A stretch of DNA of 64,000 nt, taken from contig NZ_LR733827.1 of assembly GCF_902506535.1 (NCBI RefSeq), positions 1,844,310-1,908,309 on the forward strand, given 5' to 3'. The notes beneath the pieces are model-generated. The model saw only the letters and a program-made list of their open reading frames with translations, was not told the DNA's origin and searched no databases. Both the position numbers and the translations under genes were made by a program. How positions within the stretch are numbered: position 1 is the first letter of the stretch; each line of letters opens with the position of its first letter. This stretch comes from Pseudomonas sp. 8Z (GTDB lineage: Bacteria; Pseudomonadota; Gammaproteobacteria; Pseudomonadales; Pseudomonadaceae). Positions 35,848 through 44,567 of this stretch are shown in pieces.

Positions 35848-36822
35848 GTGCGTAAAACCCTGCTGCGCATGACCCTGCGCCAGCTCCAGGTATTCCGCGC
35901 TGTCTGCGAGCACGGCTCCTACAGCCGCGCCGCTGAAGAGATGGCGCTGACCCAGCCCGCCGTAAGTCTGCAGATTCGCCAGCTTGAGGAATGGGTCGGC
36001 CAACCGCTGTTCGAGTACGTCGGCAAGAAGCTTTACCTGACCGAAGCCGCCGAAGCGCTGCGTCGCGCCAGCAGCGATATCTTTGGCCGCCTGGAAAGCC
36101 TGGATATGCAACTGTCAGACCTCCAAGGCTCGCTGCAGGGCCAGCTCAACCTGTGCGTGGAGTCCAGCGCGAAATACTTCGTTCCCCACCTTTTCGCCGA
36201 ATTTCGCCGCCGTTACCCCGAGGTCAACCTTAACCTTACGGTGGTCAACCATGCGCTGGTGGTACGCCGCCTGACCCTGAGCCGCGATGACCTGATGATC
36301 ATGAGCCAGGTGCCGCAAGACATGGCGCTGGACTTCATGCCCTTTCTCAACAACCCCATCATTGCCGTGGCGCCAGCCAACCACCCGCTGTGCGAGCGCG
36401 ACGCACTGCAATTGCAGGATCTGACCGCCTACCCACTGCTGGTTCGTGAAAGCGGTTCGGGTACTCGCCGCGCCTGCGAGGAACATTGCCACCACAAGCG
36501 CGCGCACTTCCCGCAGGTACTCGAAATCGGCTCGATGGAATCACAGCGCGAGGCCGTACTGGCCGGACTCGGCCTGGCCCTGCTACCACGCCACGCCGTA
36601 CGCCTGGAACTGCAGCAGGGCCTATTGCGCGAGTTACCGGTGGCCGAGCTGCCCCTGCTACGCAGTTGGTGCGTGGTCAATATCCGTGGTCGACGCCTAT
36701 CGCCTGTGGCGCAGGCCTTCGTCGATTTCATCCGCAACGAACGCGCCACCATCGTCAAACTGGGCGAGCGCTTCCAGCATGTCGATGTAGGATCAGGCAA
36801 GAATTTCGCAGAATCAGCCTAA
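35848..36822 (+). CDS. pycR: LysR family regulator of pyruvate carboxylase
   Basis: 324-aa LysR-type regulator. Helix-turn-helix at about residues 12-70 (RQLQVFRAVCEHGSYSRAAE, then LTQPAVSLQIRQLE). The arrangement and sequence correspond to PycR of P. aeruginosa (PA5437), which controls pycA. GTG 35848 preceded by GAGAGGAGG is chosen; ATG 35869 is the alternative. Confidence 0.88.
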   Translation: MRKTLLRMTLRQLQVFRAVCEHGSYSRAAEEMALTQPAVSLQIRQLEEWVGQPLFEYVGKKLYLTEAAEALRRASSDIFGRLESLDMQLSDLQGSLQGQLNLCVESSAKYFVPHLFAEFRRRYPEVNLNLTVVNHALVVRRLTLSRDDLMIMSQVPQDMALDFMPFLNNPIIAVAPANHPLCERDALQLQDLTAYPLLVRESGSGTRRACEEHCHHKRAHFPQVLEIGSMESQREAVLAGLGLALLPRHAVRLELQQGLLRELPVAELPLLRSWCVVNIRGRRLSPVAQAFVDFIRNERATIVKLGERFQHVDVGSGKNFAESA

Positions 36823-36905
36823 CCCTACTCCGCCAAGACATGCACGATGGGCAACCTGGGCGTTGTCTCCTAGCGATACGCCACCCACCTGCCGGAGAAC
36901 ATCCC

Positions 36906-38093
36906 ATGCTGTCGGGAACCAGCGCCCTGCTCAGTGCCATCACCAGCGTTGACCAAGATCGCGGCGAAGCCGTGCTCGCCACCGTGGTCAAGGTCGCCGG
37001 CTCAGCCTATCGCCGCCCTGGTGCGCGCATGCTGATCCCGCTGTACGGCGGCACTGTCGGCACCATCAGCGGTGGCTGTCTGGAGTCGGAAGTGGCGCAG
37101 AAGGCCTGGTGGCTGACCGATGGCGGCGAGGCGGTAATCCGTCGCTACAGCACCGCCACCCAGGACGACGATGATGACCAAGACGCCGCGCTGACCTTCG
37201 GCCTTGGCTGCAACGGCACCGTCTACGTTCTGCTCGAACGCCATAGCGCACAACGACCACTGGCAGTGCTCGATTTGCTGCGTCTGGTGCGCGAAAGCGG
37301 CCAGGGCGGCGCAATGGCCACGGTTATTGCCAGCCACCGAAACGCGCAAGCCAAGGTCGGCGACCATCTGATGCTGCACCCGCAACGGCATGACAACAGC
37401 CCCCGGCTGGAGCCTGCGCTGGATCAACAGATACGCGCCGACCTCGCCACCACACTGACTCAAGGCCGCTCGACGCTACGCAGCTACCACGATGGCCAGG
37501 GCGAGGTGGAGGTGTTCTGCGAGTACCTTGCCCCGCAACGGCGCCTGGTAATCTTTGGCGCAGGCCACGATGCGCAACCACTGGTGCACATGGCCAAGCT
37601 AATGGACTGGCACGTGACGGTGATCGATGGCCGCGCCCACTTCGCTCGCCCTGAGCGCTTTGCCGAAGCCGATGCAGTGCTGACGGTCAGCACACACCAG
37701 CCGTACAGCCTACAGCACCTGACCGACGGCGCCGTGGTAGCGGTCATGACGCACAGCTATAGCCAAGATCGCCACTGGCTTGGCGCCGTACTGCAGGGCG
37801 AGCCGCTCTACGTCGGCCAACTCGGCCCGCGCGAACGCACCGAACGCCTGCTCGGCGAAATCGGCGCGCAGGCCTGCGACATGCCCGCACTGGATCGCCT
37901 GCACTACCCGATTGGCCTGGACATCGGCGGCGACACGCCAGAAAGCGTGGCCACGGCCATCCTCGCGGAAATCACCGCCACCCTGAACCAGCGCAACGGC
38001 GGCATGCTCAAGCACCGCCGGGCGTCGATTCACGCGCCCACCCAGCAAGACGCCCTCGACATTGAAACAACTCTCCGCCTGACCGCCTCTTGA
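36906..38093 (+). CDS. xdhC: XdhC/CoxI family maturation factor
   Basis: 395-aa protein. The N-terminal XdhC/CoxI part holds VAGSAYRRPGARMLI and TISGGCLESEV; the C-terminal Rossmann part reads RLVIFGAGHDAQPLV near residue 218. Proteins of this type insert the sulphurated molybdenum cofactor into xanthine-dehydrogenase-family enzymes. The convergent two-subunit molybdenum hydroxylase next door is the obvious client. GGAG lies 8 bases before ATG 36906. Confidence 0.88.
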   Translation: MLSGTSALLSAITSVDQDRGEAVLATVVKVAGSAYRRPGARMLIPLYGGTVGTISGGCLESEVAQKAWWLTDGGEAVIRRYSTATQDDDDDQDAALTFGLGCNGTVYVLLERHSAQRPLAVLDLLRLVRESGQGGAMATVIASHRNAQAKVGDHLMLHPQRHDNSPRLEPALDQQIRADLATTLTQGRSTLRSYHDGQGEVEVFCEYLAPQRRLVIFGAGHDAQPLVHMAKLMDWHVTVIDGRAHFARPERFAEADAVLTVSTHQPYSLQHLTDGAVVAVMTHSYSQDRHWLGAVLQGEPLYVGQLGPRERTERLLGEIGAQACDMPALDRLHYPIGLDIGGDTPESVATAILAEITATLNQRNGGMLKHRRASIHAPTQQDALDIETTLRLTAS

Positions 38094-38145
38094 GCACATA
38101 CGCAGTTCTTGTGGCCCCCCTTTATCGCGACTAAAGCCGCTGGCT

Positions 38146-38197
38146 CGTAGGGTGGGCTTCAGCCCACCACGGCTGGCGGGCTAAAGCCCACCCTACG
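38146..38197. repeat. Palindromic GTAGGGTGGGCTT repeat
   Basis: CGTAGGGTGGGCTTCAGCCC is mirrored as GGGCTAAAGCCCACCCTACG; 52 bp between convergent genes. Same family as the block at 26829. Confidence 0.65.
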
Positions 38198-38270
38198 CAC
38201 TGGATTAGATCCGCAATACTGCTCACAACCTTCAGAGGAGCGGCCTCAGCCGCGATCAATCACAAACCAA

Positions 38271-38296
38271 AACGCCCGGGCAATTGTCCGGGCGTT
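38271..38296 (-). terminator. Terminator between xdhC and the molybdenum hydroxylase operon
   Basis: AACGCCCGG / CCGGGCGTT stem with an 8-base loop; on the minus strand followed by TTGG. Probably serves both converging transcripts. Confidence 0.7.
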
Positions 38297-38315
38297 TGGG
38301 TTGCTGCAGCCGACC

Positions 38316-40571
38316 TCAGGCCTTGATCTGCGCCGGGAACGGCAGCTTGCGCAGGCGCACGCCGGTGACCGCGAACAGCGCATTGGCCAGCGCTGGCGCC
38401 AGTGGCGGCACACCCGGCTCGCCGACACCGGAAGGTTTCTCGGCAGACGGCACGATATGCACCTCGACTTTGGGCATCTCGTTCATCCGCAGCACCTGGA
38501 AGTCATGGAAGTTCGATTGCTCGACCCGACCATCCTTCAAGGTGATCGCACTGTTACGCGCGGCCGCCAGGGCGAAGCCGATGCTGCCCTCCATCTGCGC
38601 CTTGACCACGTCCGGGTTGATGGCGATACCGCAGTCCACCGCACACACCACACGATCGAGTCGGTAGCTACCATCGGCCTTGACAGTCACCTCGGCAACC
38701 TGCGCCACGAAGGAGCCGAACGACTCGTGCACGGCAATGCCACGGCCACGCTTCTCGCCATTCGCCCCCGCGGCCAACGGCTTGTCCCAACCCGCCTGCT
38801 TGGCCGCCAGCTCAAGCACACCGCGATGACGCGGCTGGCTTGCCAGCAAGGCATGACGATAGGCGTAAGGATCCTTGCCTGCGGCAACAGCCGCCTCGTC
38901 GATCATGGTTTCGGCAACGTAACCCGTATGGGTGTGCCCCACGGAGCGCCACCACAGCACCGGCACCTTGATGTTAGTCGGCGTGGTCAGCTCGACCTGC
39001 AGGTTTGGCACCGCATACGAGAGATTGGAAAGCCCTTCGACCGACGTTTGGTCAACGCCCTCCTTGACCACGTACGGCTCCAGCAAGGTACCGGTCATGA
39101 TCGACTGGCCGACGATGCGGTTGTGCCAGGCCTGCAAAGCCCCCGCCTGATCCAGAGCGATACGCACACGGTGCAAATAGAGGGGGCGGAAGAACCCTGC
39201 ACGGGTGTCGTCCTCACGCGTCCAGACCATTTTCACCGGCACATCCAACCCTTTGGCGCGGGCAGCCTTGGCGATCGCCACGGCTTCCAGTTGGTAGTCC
39301 GATACCGAGCTGCCGCGACGGCCAAAGCTGCCGCCTGCGTAGAGCTGGGTCAGCGAGATTTTTTCCGGCGGCAGGCCCAGGTAGGCGCTAATCATGGTCT
39401 GATCGGTCGTCTGGGACTGCTCACCATTCCAGATTTCGCAGCGGTCATCGGACAGCTTGACCAGGCAGTTAATCGGCTCCAGCGCCGCATGCGCCAAGTA
39501 GGGAAACTCGTATTCAGCCTCCACGGTCTTCGCAGCACTGGCCAATGCCGCATCAGCGTCGCCCTTGCTCGCCGCGGGCAGGCCAGGTTGCTTGGCGCTT
39601 TCGCGGTACTGGGCGAAGATTTCCGCGCTGCCATGGGTAAAGGCCTGGCTCTCATCCCAGTCGATCACCAGAGCATCGCGCCCCTGACGCGCAGCCCAGG
39701 TATTTTTCGCCAGCACCGCAACCCCGGCACGGCCATGCGGCAGGTCGCGAAACTCCACCACCTCGACCACATCGCGCACAGCCTTGGCCTTGCTGCTGTC
39801 GACCGAGCGCGGCATACCGCCGAAGCGCGGCGGATAGGCAACCACCGCCACCAGCATGCCAGGCAGCTTGAAGTCTTGAGTGAAGACAGCACTGCCATCG
39901 GTCTTGCTCTGGCTGTCCTGGCGAGGCAGCGTGACCTTACCGATCAGCTTGAAGTCCTGCGGCTGCTTGAGCTGCACCTGCTCAGGCACAGGCAGCAGCG
40001 CGGCAGCCTCCACCAGCTCACCGAAGCCAGCCTTGCGCCCGGAACTCGCGTGGCTGACCACCCCCTGACTGACACTGATCTCACTGGCTGGCACCGCCCA
40101 ACGCTGCGCAGCAGCGGCGACCAGCATCGCCTTGGCAATGGCGCCCGCGTTACGCATCTGCTCCCAGGAGTTGGCCATCGCCGTGCTGCCACCGGTGCCC
40201 TGCATCGGGCCGAAGGCCAGGTTGCTGTAACGCTTGGCATCAGCCGGCGCGCCTTCTACGCGCACCTTGCTCCAGTCTGCGTCCAACTCCTCGGCAACCA
40301 GCGTGGCCAAACCGGTATAGCTCCCCTGCCCCATCTCCAGATGCTTGGCGATAACGGTCACCGAGCCATCGAGATCGATACGCACGAAGGCGTTCGGCTC
40401 CAACGTCGAAGCCGCCGCCAAAGCATCCTGGCCACGTATCAGCGGTGCCAGGAAAATGCCCAGGGCCAGACCACCGGCCCCCTTGAGCAGACCCCGGCGA
40501 CTGACATTGAGAACGCTGCCTGCAGCGTTATCCGGCGTGTCGATCTTGCCCATCTCAAAGCGCCTTCTCAT
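38316..40571 (-). CDS. Molybdopterin-binding large subunit of an isoquinoline-1-oxidoreductase-type enzyme
   Basis: 751-aa subunit of the xanthine oxidase family, IorB/aldehyde-oxidoreductase type. A twin-arginine signal (VSRRGLLKGAGGLALGIFLA, residues 23-42) indicates export to the periplasm. Molybdenum-site segments include AGGSFGRRG, and GEPGVPPLAPALANALFAVTG near the C-terminus with the catalytic Glu. Its ATG overlaps the stop of the iron-sulphur subunit gene. Likely oxidises an N-heterocycle or aldehyde; substrate unknown. Confidence 0.9.
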   Translation of the reverse strand: MRRRFEMGKIDTPDNAAGSVLNVSRRGLLKGAGGLALGIFLAPLIRGQDALAAASTLEPNAFVRIDLDGSVTVIAKHLEMGQGSYTGLATLVAEELDADWSKVRVEGAPADAKRYSNLAFGPMQGTGGSTAMANSWEQMRNAGAIAKAMLVAAAAQRWAVPASEISVSQGVVSHASSGRKAGFGELVEAAALLPVPEQVQLKQPQDFKLIGKVTLPRQDSQSKTDGSAVFTQDFKLPGMLVAVVAYPPRFGGMPRSVDSSKAKAVRDVVEVVEFRDLPHGRAGVAVLAKNTWAARQGRDALVIDWDESQAFTHGSAEIFAQYRESAKQPGLPAASKGDADAALASAAKTVEAEYEFPYLAHAALEPINCLVKLSDDRCEIWNGEQSQTTDQTMISAYLGLPPEKISLTQLYAGGSFGRRGSSVSDYQLEAVAIAKAARAKGLDVPVKMVWTREDDTRAGFFRPLYLHRVRIALDQAGALQAWHNRIVGQSIMTGTLLEPYVVKEGVDQTSVEGLSNLSYAVPNLQVELTTPTNIKVPVLWWRSVGHTHTGYVAETMIDEAAVAAGKDPYAYRHALLASQPRHRGVLELAAKQAGWDKPLAAGANGEKRGRGIAVHESFGSFVAQVAEVTVKADGSYRLDRVVCAVDCGIAINPDVVKAQMEGSIGFALAAARNSAITLKDGRVEQSNFHDFQVLRMNEMPKVEVHIVPSAEKPSGVGEPGVPPLAPALANALFAVTGVRLRKLPFPAQIKA

Positions 40572-41026
40572 GCCAATTGCTCCGCAGCTTCGTGAATGGC
40601 GGCGCGAATCCGCACGTAAGTGGCGCAGCGGCAGATATTGCCACTCATGGCTGCATCGATATCAGCGTCAGTCGGCGCCTTGTTGCTGCTCAGCAGCGCC
40701 GTGGCGGCCATGATCTGGCCGGACTGGCAGTAGCCGCACTGCACCACATCAAGCTCACGCCAAGCCTGCTGCACAACCTTGCCGACGGCGTCTTCACCGA
40801 CTGACTCGATCGTGCTGATACGCTTGCCAACCACCGCCGACACCGGCGTCACGCAGGAGCGCGTCGGCTGGCCTTCGACGTTCACCGTGCAGGCACCGCA
40901 CAACGCCATGCCACAGCCGTATTTGGTGCCAGTCAGATTGGCAACGTCGCGCAATGCCCAAAGCAGCGGCATATCATCGGCCACGTCCAACTGATGGTCG
41001 GTGCCATTGAGATTCAGGGTAATCAT
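40568..41026 (-). CDS. (2Fe-2S)-binding small subunit of the molybdenum hydroxylase
   Basis: 152-aa IorA-type protein with two [2Fe-2S] clusters: plant-ferredoxin cysteines in GTKYGCGMALCGACTV plus a later Cys, and the C-terminal helical cluster in QCGYCQSGQIM and GNICRCATYVRIRAA. It passes electrons from the molybdenum subunit, with which it is translationally coupled (ATGA). No FAD or cytochrome subunit adjoins the pair. Confidence 0.93.
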   Translation of the reverse strand: MITLNLNGTDHQLDVADDMPLLWALRDVANLTGTKYGCGMALCGACTVNVEGQPTRSCVTPVSAVVGKRISTIESVGEDAVGKVVQQAWRELDVVQCGYCQSGQIMAATALLSSNKAPTDADIDAAMSGNICRCATYVRIRAAIHEAAEQLA

Positions 41027-41218
41027 GGTCTGCCCACCTTATTACTGATGGTATTGGGTGATTCCATTCCGGCGCTCAGACCGAAATTCGCCCCGCACGG
41101 ACGGGGTCAGGGCATCACTCTAAAGTGCCATCAGGTGACTGTCGCGGGCTCACAGACAGATCAGCAGAACCGGGCAATAAGTTCGTAGAATCGGGCAATA
41201 AACGAGCAGTTGCGGCGC

Positions 41219-41431
41219 TCAGGCCGCACTGCGCTCAGCACCCACGCCACTCGCCAGATAGCCAGCAGGCACCAGCTCGGGATAGTCGGCCAGCTCACGC
41301 TGCAAACGGCATTGCTCGGCGTAATGCTCAATGGCCCGGCGATAAGCCATACGCCGTTGATCTTGCAGTTTGCGACGGGTCTTGGCGTCAGTCTGGGTAT
41401 GCAGTTGCGCGTCATCGAAGATACGAGGCAT
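41219..41431 (-). CDS. PA3496 family putative envelope integrity protein
   Basis: 70-aa basic protein (KTRRKLQDQRRMAYRRAIEH followed by CRLQRELADYPEL). ATG 41431 has GGGAG 7 bases upstream, which decides against the longer frame to 41614. The family is small, Pseudomonas-typical and poorly characterised. Confidence 0.7.
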   Translation of the reverse strand: MPRIFDDAQLHTQTDAKTRRKLQDQRRMAYRRAIEHYAEQCRLQRELADYPELVPAGYLASGVGAERSAA

Positions 41432-41501
41432 CTCGGTACTCCCGGAGCGAAAGGCTGGAAACCTCAGCCTGCTCCAGGCAGATGACACTTTGACGGCGAC
41501 T

Positions 41502-41813
41502 CTATGAAGGCTCGGTGACCTTGGGTGACCGGCTCGACTCGGCCTTTTTCGACTGTTGACGGCTGTGCACGCGTACCGCGTCGACCGGCAACAGCAGCGT
41601 GTCCAGCGCGGCATCGACCGGTAGAGAAACCATCAACGCCGGACAAGCCAGGAACATCCAGCACCAGCCATCGCCAGCGGCATCCATTGCGAACTTAGTC
41701 GCCGGAAAAAGCTTGGCCTGCCTGTCGGCAGGCACACGGGAGAAAAAAGTGCTGCAACCCGTAAAGAGAATGATCAACGCAAGCAGCCCGGCGCGGGCCA
41801 TGAAACGCTTCAT
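41502..41813 (-). CDS. YceK/YidQ family lipoprotein
   Basis: 103 aa with a lipoprotein signal (LLALIILFTGC, acylated Cys at 20). The mature part has FPATKFAMDAA and LVSLPVDAALDTLLLPVDAV-like text (ALMVSLPVDAALDTLLLPVD), the DUF1375 pattern. Function unknown; membrane-anchored in the periplasm. Confidence 0.82.
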   Translation of the reverse strand: MKRFMARAGLLALIILFTGCSTFFSRVPADRQAKLFPATKFAMDAAGDGWCWMFLACPALMVSLPVDAALDTLLLPVDAVRVHSRQQSKKAESSRSPKVTEPS

Positions 41814-41830
41814 CCTTGAAGAGCTCTTGT

Positions 41831-42697
41831 CTAGTCCTCGCTGCTACGCAACGACTTGGGCGACAACCGCAAACTGCGCAAGCTGCGTTTGACGCTCTTG
41901 AGGTGGTTGACCAAGCTCGGCCCACGCGCCATCGCCACGCCCATCGCCAGCACATCGATTACCACCAGGTGAGCGATGCGCGAGGTCAGCGGGGTGTAAA
42001 TCTCGGTGTCTTCCTGCACATCGATGGCCAGATTGACGGTAGCGAGTTCAGCCAGCGGAGTCTGGCTCGGGCACAGAGTGATCAGGCTGGCGCCCGACTC
42101 GCGCACCAGATTGGCCGTGATCAACAGATCCTTGGAGCGCCCGGACTGGGAAATGCACACCGCCACATCGCTCGGCTTTAGGGTCACCGCACTCATCGCC
42201 TGCATATGCGGGTCGGAGTAGGCCGCGGCATTGAGCAGCAAACGGAAGAACTTATGCTGGGCATCCGCCGCCACCGCACCCGAGGCGCCGAAGCCGTAGA
42301 ACTCCACCCGCTGCGCCTGCGCGCAGGCCGAAATGGCTTGCTGCAACGCTTGCGGGTTGAGCCGCTCGCGCACCTCCATCAGGGTGTGCAAGGTGGTATC
42401 GAAGATCTTCAGGCTGAAGTCGGCAACCGAATCTTCTTCATTGATGGAAAACTGGCCAAAGCTGGCACCGGCGGCCAGGCTCTGCGCCAACTTGAGCTTG
42501 AGATCCTGAAATCCACTACAGCCGATGGCACGGCAGAAGCGCACGATGGTCGGCTCACTGATGCCGACACTGTGTGCCAGTTCGGCCATGGAGCTGTGCA
42601 TCACCGATGCGGGGTCGAGTAGGACGTAATCAGCCACCTTGAGCTCGGACTTGCGCAGCAGGTGACGAGACTGGGTGATGTGTTGCAACAGATTCAC
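41831..42697 (-). CDS. MurR/RpiR family regulator, HexR-like
   Basis: 288-aa sugar-responsive regulator: N-terminal RpiR helix-turn-helix (MAELAHSVGISEPTIVRFCRA) and a C-terminal SIS domain (VEFYGFGASGAVAADAQHKF; CISQSGRSKDLL). The start is GTG 42697. Divergent from glucose-6-phosphate dehydrogenase with a HexR-type operator between them. The pair matches PA5438-PA5439 of P. aeruginosa next to pycR, so it may be a HexR paralogue rather than the master HexR. Confidence 0.85.
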   Translation of the reverse strand: MNLLQHITQSRHLLRKSELKVADYVLLDPASVMHSSMAELAHSVGISEPTIVRFCRAIGCSGFQDLKLKLAQSLAAGASFGQFSINEEDSVADFSLKIFDTTLHTLMEVRERLNPQALQQAISACAQAQRVEFYGFGASGAVAADAQHKFFRLLLNAAAYSDPHMQAMSAVTLKPSDVAVCISQSGRSKDLLITANLVRESGASLITLCPSQTPLAELATVNLAIDVQEDTEIYTPLTSRIAHLVVIDVLAMGVAMARGPSLVNHLKSVKRSLRSLRLSPKSLRSSED

Positions 42698-42785
42698 GGC
42701 ATTAGCTCTTTGGAAAGGGGAGTCAACCGCACGCCCTGAGCGAGCGAGGCTCGGTTATGATCGGCCAAGGCGGTTGTAGTAACTT

Positions 42786-42800
42786 TGTAGTTATACTACA
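42786..42800. promoter_or_regulatory. HexR-type operator
   Basis: TGTAGTTATACTACA: perfect TGTAGT/ACTACA arms around TAT, matching the TGTA-ATWWWAT-TACA form known for gamma-proteobacterial HexR. A further half-site TGTAGT lies 11 bp upstream (42775-42780). It lies 43 bp before the zwf start. Confidence 0.75.
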
Positions 42801-42843
42801 TGGCACCTACCGACGCACAGGTTTAACCGAGCCGGAGTCCCCC

Positions 42844-44283
42844 TTGAGTATTCCCTGCGACATGCTGGTTTTTGGCGGCACGGGCGATCTGGCCCTGCAC
42901 AAGCTGCTGCCAGCGCTCTACCACCTGCACCGCGACGCACGCCTGCATCGCGACACGCGCATCCTGGCTCTCGCACGCACGAGCTACAGCCGCGAGGCTT
43001 ATCAGAATCTGGCCGAGCGCCGCTGCCGCGCCCAGGTGGCACGTAGCGACTTCAACCACGAAACCTGGCGCAGCTTTGCCGAACGCCTCGACTATTTCGT
43101 CATGGACGCCGCGCAAAGTGCCGATTTTTCAAAGTTGGCCCGCCACTTAGGCAATAGCGAACGCGTGCGCGTCTATTACCTGGCCACCGCACCGAGCCTG
43201 TTTCAGGATATTGCCTCGCACCTGGCCAATGCCGGTCTGGCCACAGCGCCCGCACGTATCGTGCTGGAAAAACCCATCGGCCACTCCCTGGAGTCCGCAC
43301 GCGCCATCAACGCGGCAATCGGCGCGGTGTTCGACGAGCACCGCGTGTTTCGCATCGATCACTATCTGGGCAAGGAGACCGTGCAAAACCTCATGGCGTT
43401 GCGCTTCGCCAACGCACTCTTCGAGCCCGTCTGGCGCGCGGGGTACATCGACCATGTACAGATCAGCGTGTGCGAAACCCTTGGCGTGGAAAATCGTGGG
43501 GCCTACTACGATCACGCAGGCGCCATGCGCGACATGCTGCAGAACCACCTGCTGCAACTGCTCTGCCTAGTGGCGATGGAAGCACCGGTGCGCTTCGACG
43601 CCGAGTCCGTGCGCAACGAAAAGGTAAAGGTGCTCGAAGCCCTCAAGCCCATCTCCGGCCTCGATGTACAAGACAAAACCGTGCGCGGCCAGTACACCGC
43701 AGGCAAGATCGGCGGCCAGGACGTACCGGCTTACTACTTCGAGAAGAACGTCGACAACGACAGCGATACCGAAACCTTCGTCGCGGTGCAGGTGGAAATC
43801 GACAACTGGCGCTGGGCCGGCGTGCCCTTCTACCTGCGCACCGGCAAACGCCTGGCGCGCAAGACCTCGGAAATCCTTATCCAGTTCAAGCCTGTGCCGC
43901 ACCGCCTGTTCGCCGAAGGGCAAGCCAACCAGCTATTGATTCGCCTGCAGCCAGAAGAACGCATCAGCCTGCAACTGATGGCCAAACACCCAGGCAAAGG
44001 TATGCACCTCAACCCCGTGGAGCTTGACCTCAACCTGGCCAACGCCTTCAACAAACAGCGCCGCTGGGATGCCTACGAGCGCTTGTTGCTGGACGTGATC
44101 GAGGGTGATTCGACACTGTTCATGCGCCGCGACGAAGTGGAAGCGGCCTGGAGCTGGGTCGACCCCATCCTGCAGGGCTGGCATCAGCACTACCAAAGCC
44201 CTCGCCCCTACCCCGCCGGCAGCGACGGCCCAGAGCAGTTGCAACACCTGCTGGAACGCCATGGAAGGCACTGGGCAGAATGA
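42844..44283 (+). CDS. zwf: Glucose-6-phosphate 1-dehydrogenase
   Basis: 479-aa enzyme of the Entner-Doudoroff/pentose phosphate entry: glucose-6-phosphate plus NAD(P)+ to 6-phosphogluconolactone. Nucleotide-binding GGTGDLALHKL is at about residues 11-21, and the active-site RIDHYLGKETVQN begins near 170. TTG 42844 with GGAG upstream is chosen because the longer ATG frame (42757) would run through the HexR operator. No pgl or eda follows, so it is probably a second isozyme (PA5439 type). Confidence 0.9.
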   Translation: MSIPCDMLVFGGTGDLALHKLLPALYHLHRDARLHRDTRILALARTSYSREAYQNLAERRCRAQVARSDFNHETWRSFAERLDYFVMDAAQSADFSKLARHLGNSERVRVYYLATAPSLFQDIASHLANAGLATAPARIVLEKPIGHSLESARAINAAIGAVFDEHRVFRIDHYLGKETVQNLMALRFANALFEPVWRAGYIDHVQISVCETLGVENRGAYYDHAGAMRDMLQNHLLQLLCLVAMEAPVRFDAESVRNEKVKVLEALKPISGLDVQDKTVRGQYTAGKIGGQDVPAYYFEKNVDNDSDTETFVAVQVEIDNWRWAGVPFYLRTGKRLARKTSEILIQFKPVPHRLFAEGQANQLLIRLQPEERISLQLMAKHPGKGMHLNPVELDLNLANAFNKQRRWDAYERLLLDVIEGDSTLFMRRDEVEAAWSWVDPILQGWHQHYQSPRPYPAGSDGPEQLQHLLERHGRHWAE

Positions 44284-44289
44284 GCCAAT

Positions 44290-44417
44290 TGCGCAACTTC
44301 TTGCACAGCAAAATGTGGATAAGCCTGTGGATAGATTCTTGCAGGCCTTTGCTGATGAGCCTTAGAAGCTACTGCGCAAAAACTTGCGCAGTAGTGCGCA
44401 ACTTCTTGCGCACTTTT
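44290..44417 (+). terminator. Hairpin cluster and terminator after zwf
   Basis: ACTGCGCAA-AAAC-TTGCGCAGT (44371-44392) is followed by GTGCGCAA-CTTC-TTGCGCAC and TTTT (44394-44417), the latter a good rho-independent terminator. The 15-mer TGCGCAACTTCTTGC occurs at 44290 and again at 44395. Two DnaA-box-like 9-mers (TGTGGATAA at 44314, TGTGGATAG at 44326) lie between. Confidence 0.75.
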
Positions 44418-44419
44418 CC

Positions 44420-44473
44420 GTGACTTAATGCGCAATATGACCTTTTGGTTGCTTTTGGTCACATTAAGTCATT
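44420..44473. repeat. Long interrupted palindrome upstream of the hcp fragment
   Basis: TGACTTAATG is mirrored by CATTAAGTCA, with TGACC / GGTCA nested inside and a TTTTGGTTGCTTTT loop. It lies about 95 bp before the hcp ATG and could be an operator or a structured leader. Confidence 0.55.
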
Positions 44474-44567
44474 GATCTATATATAGTTGCAAAAACTGGC
44501 ATGCCGTTCGCTTTAGTCCAAGCTCCCGGATCACTCACGATCCATGACCCAGGCAAGGAGAGCACTC

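Noticed and set aside
38301..40595. 764-codon plus-strand frame across the molybdenum subunit gene
   Set aside because: Arg/His-rich shadow without motifs.
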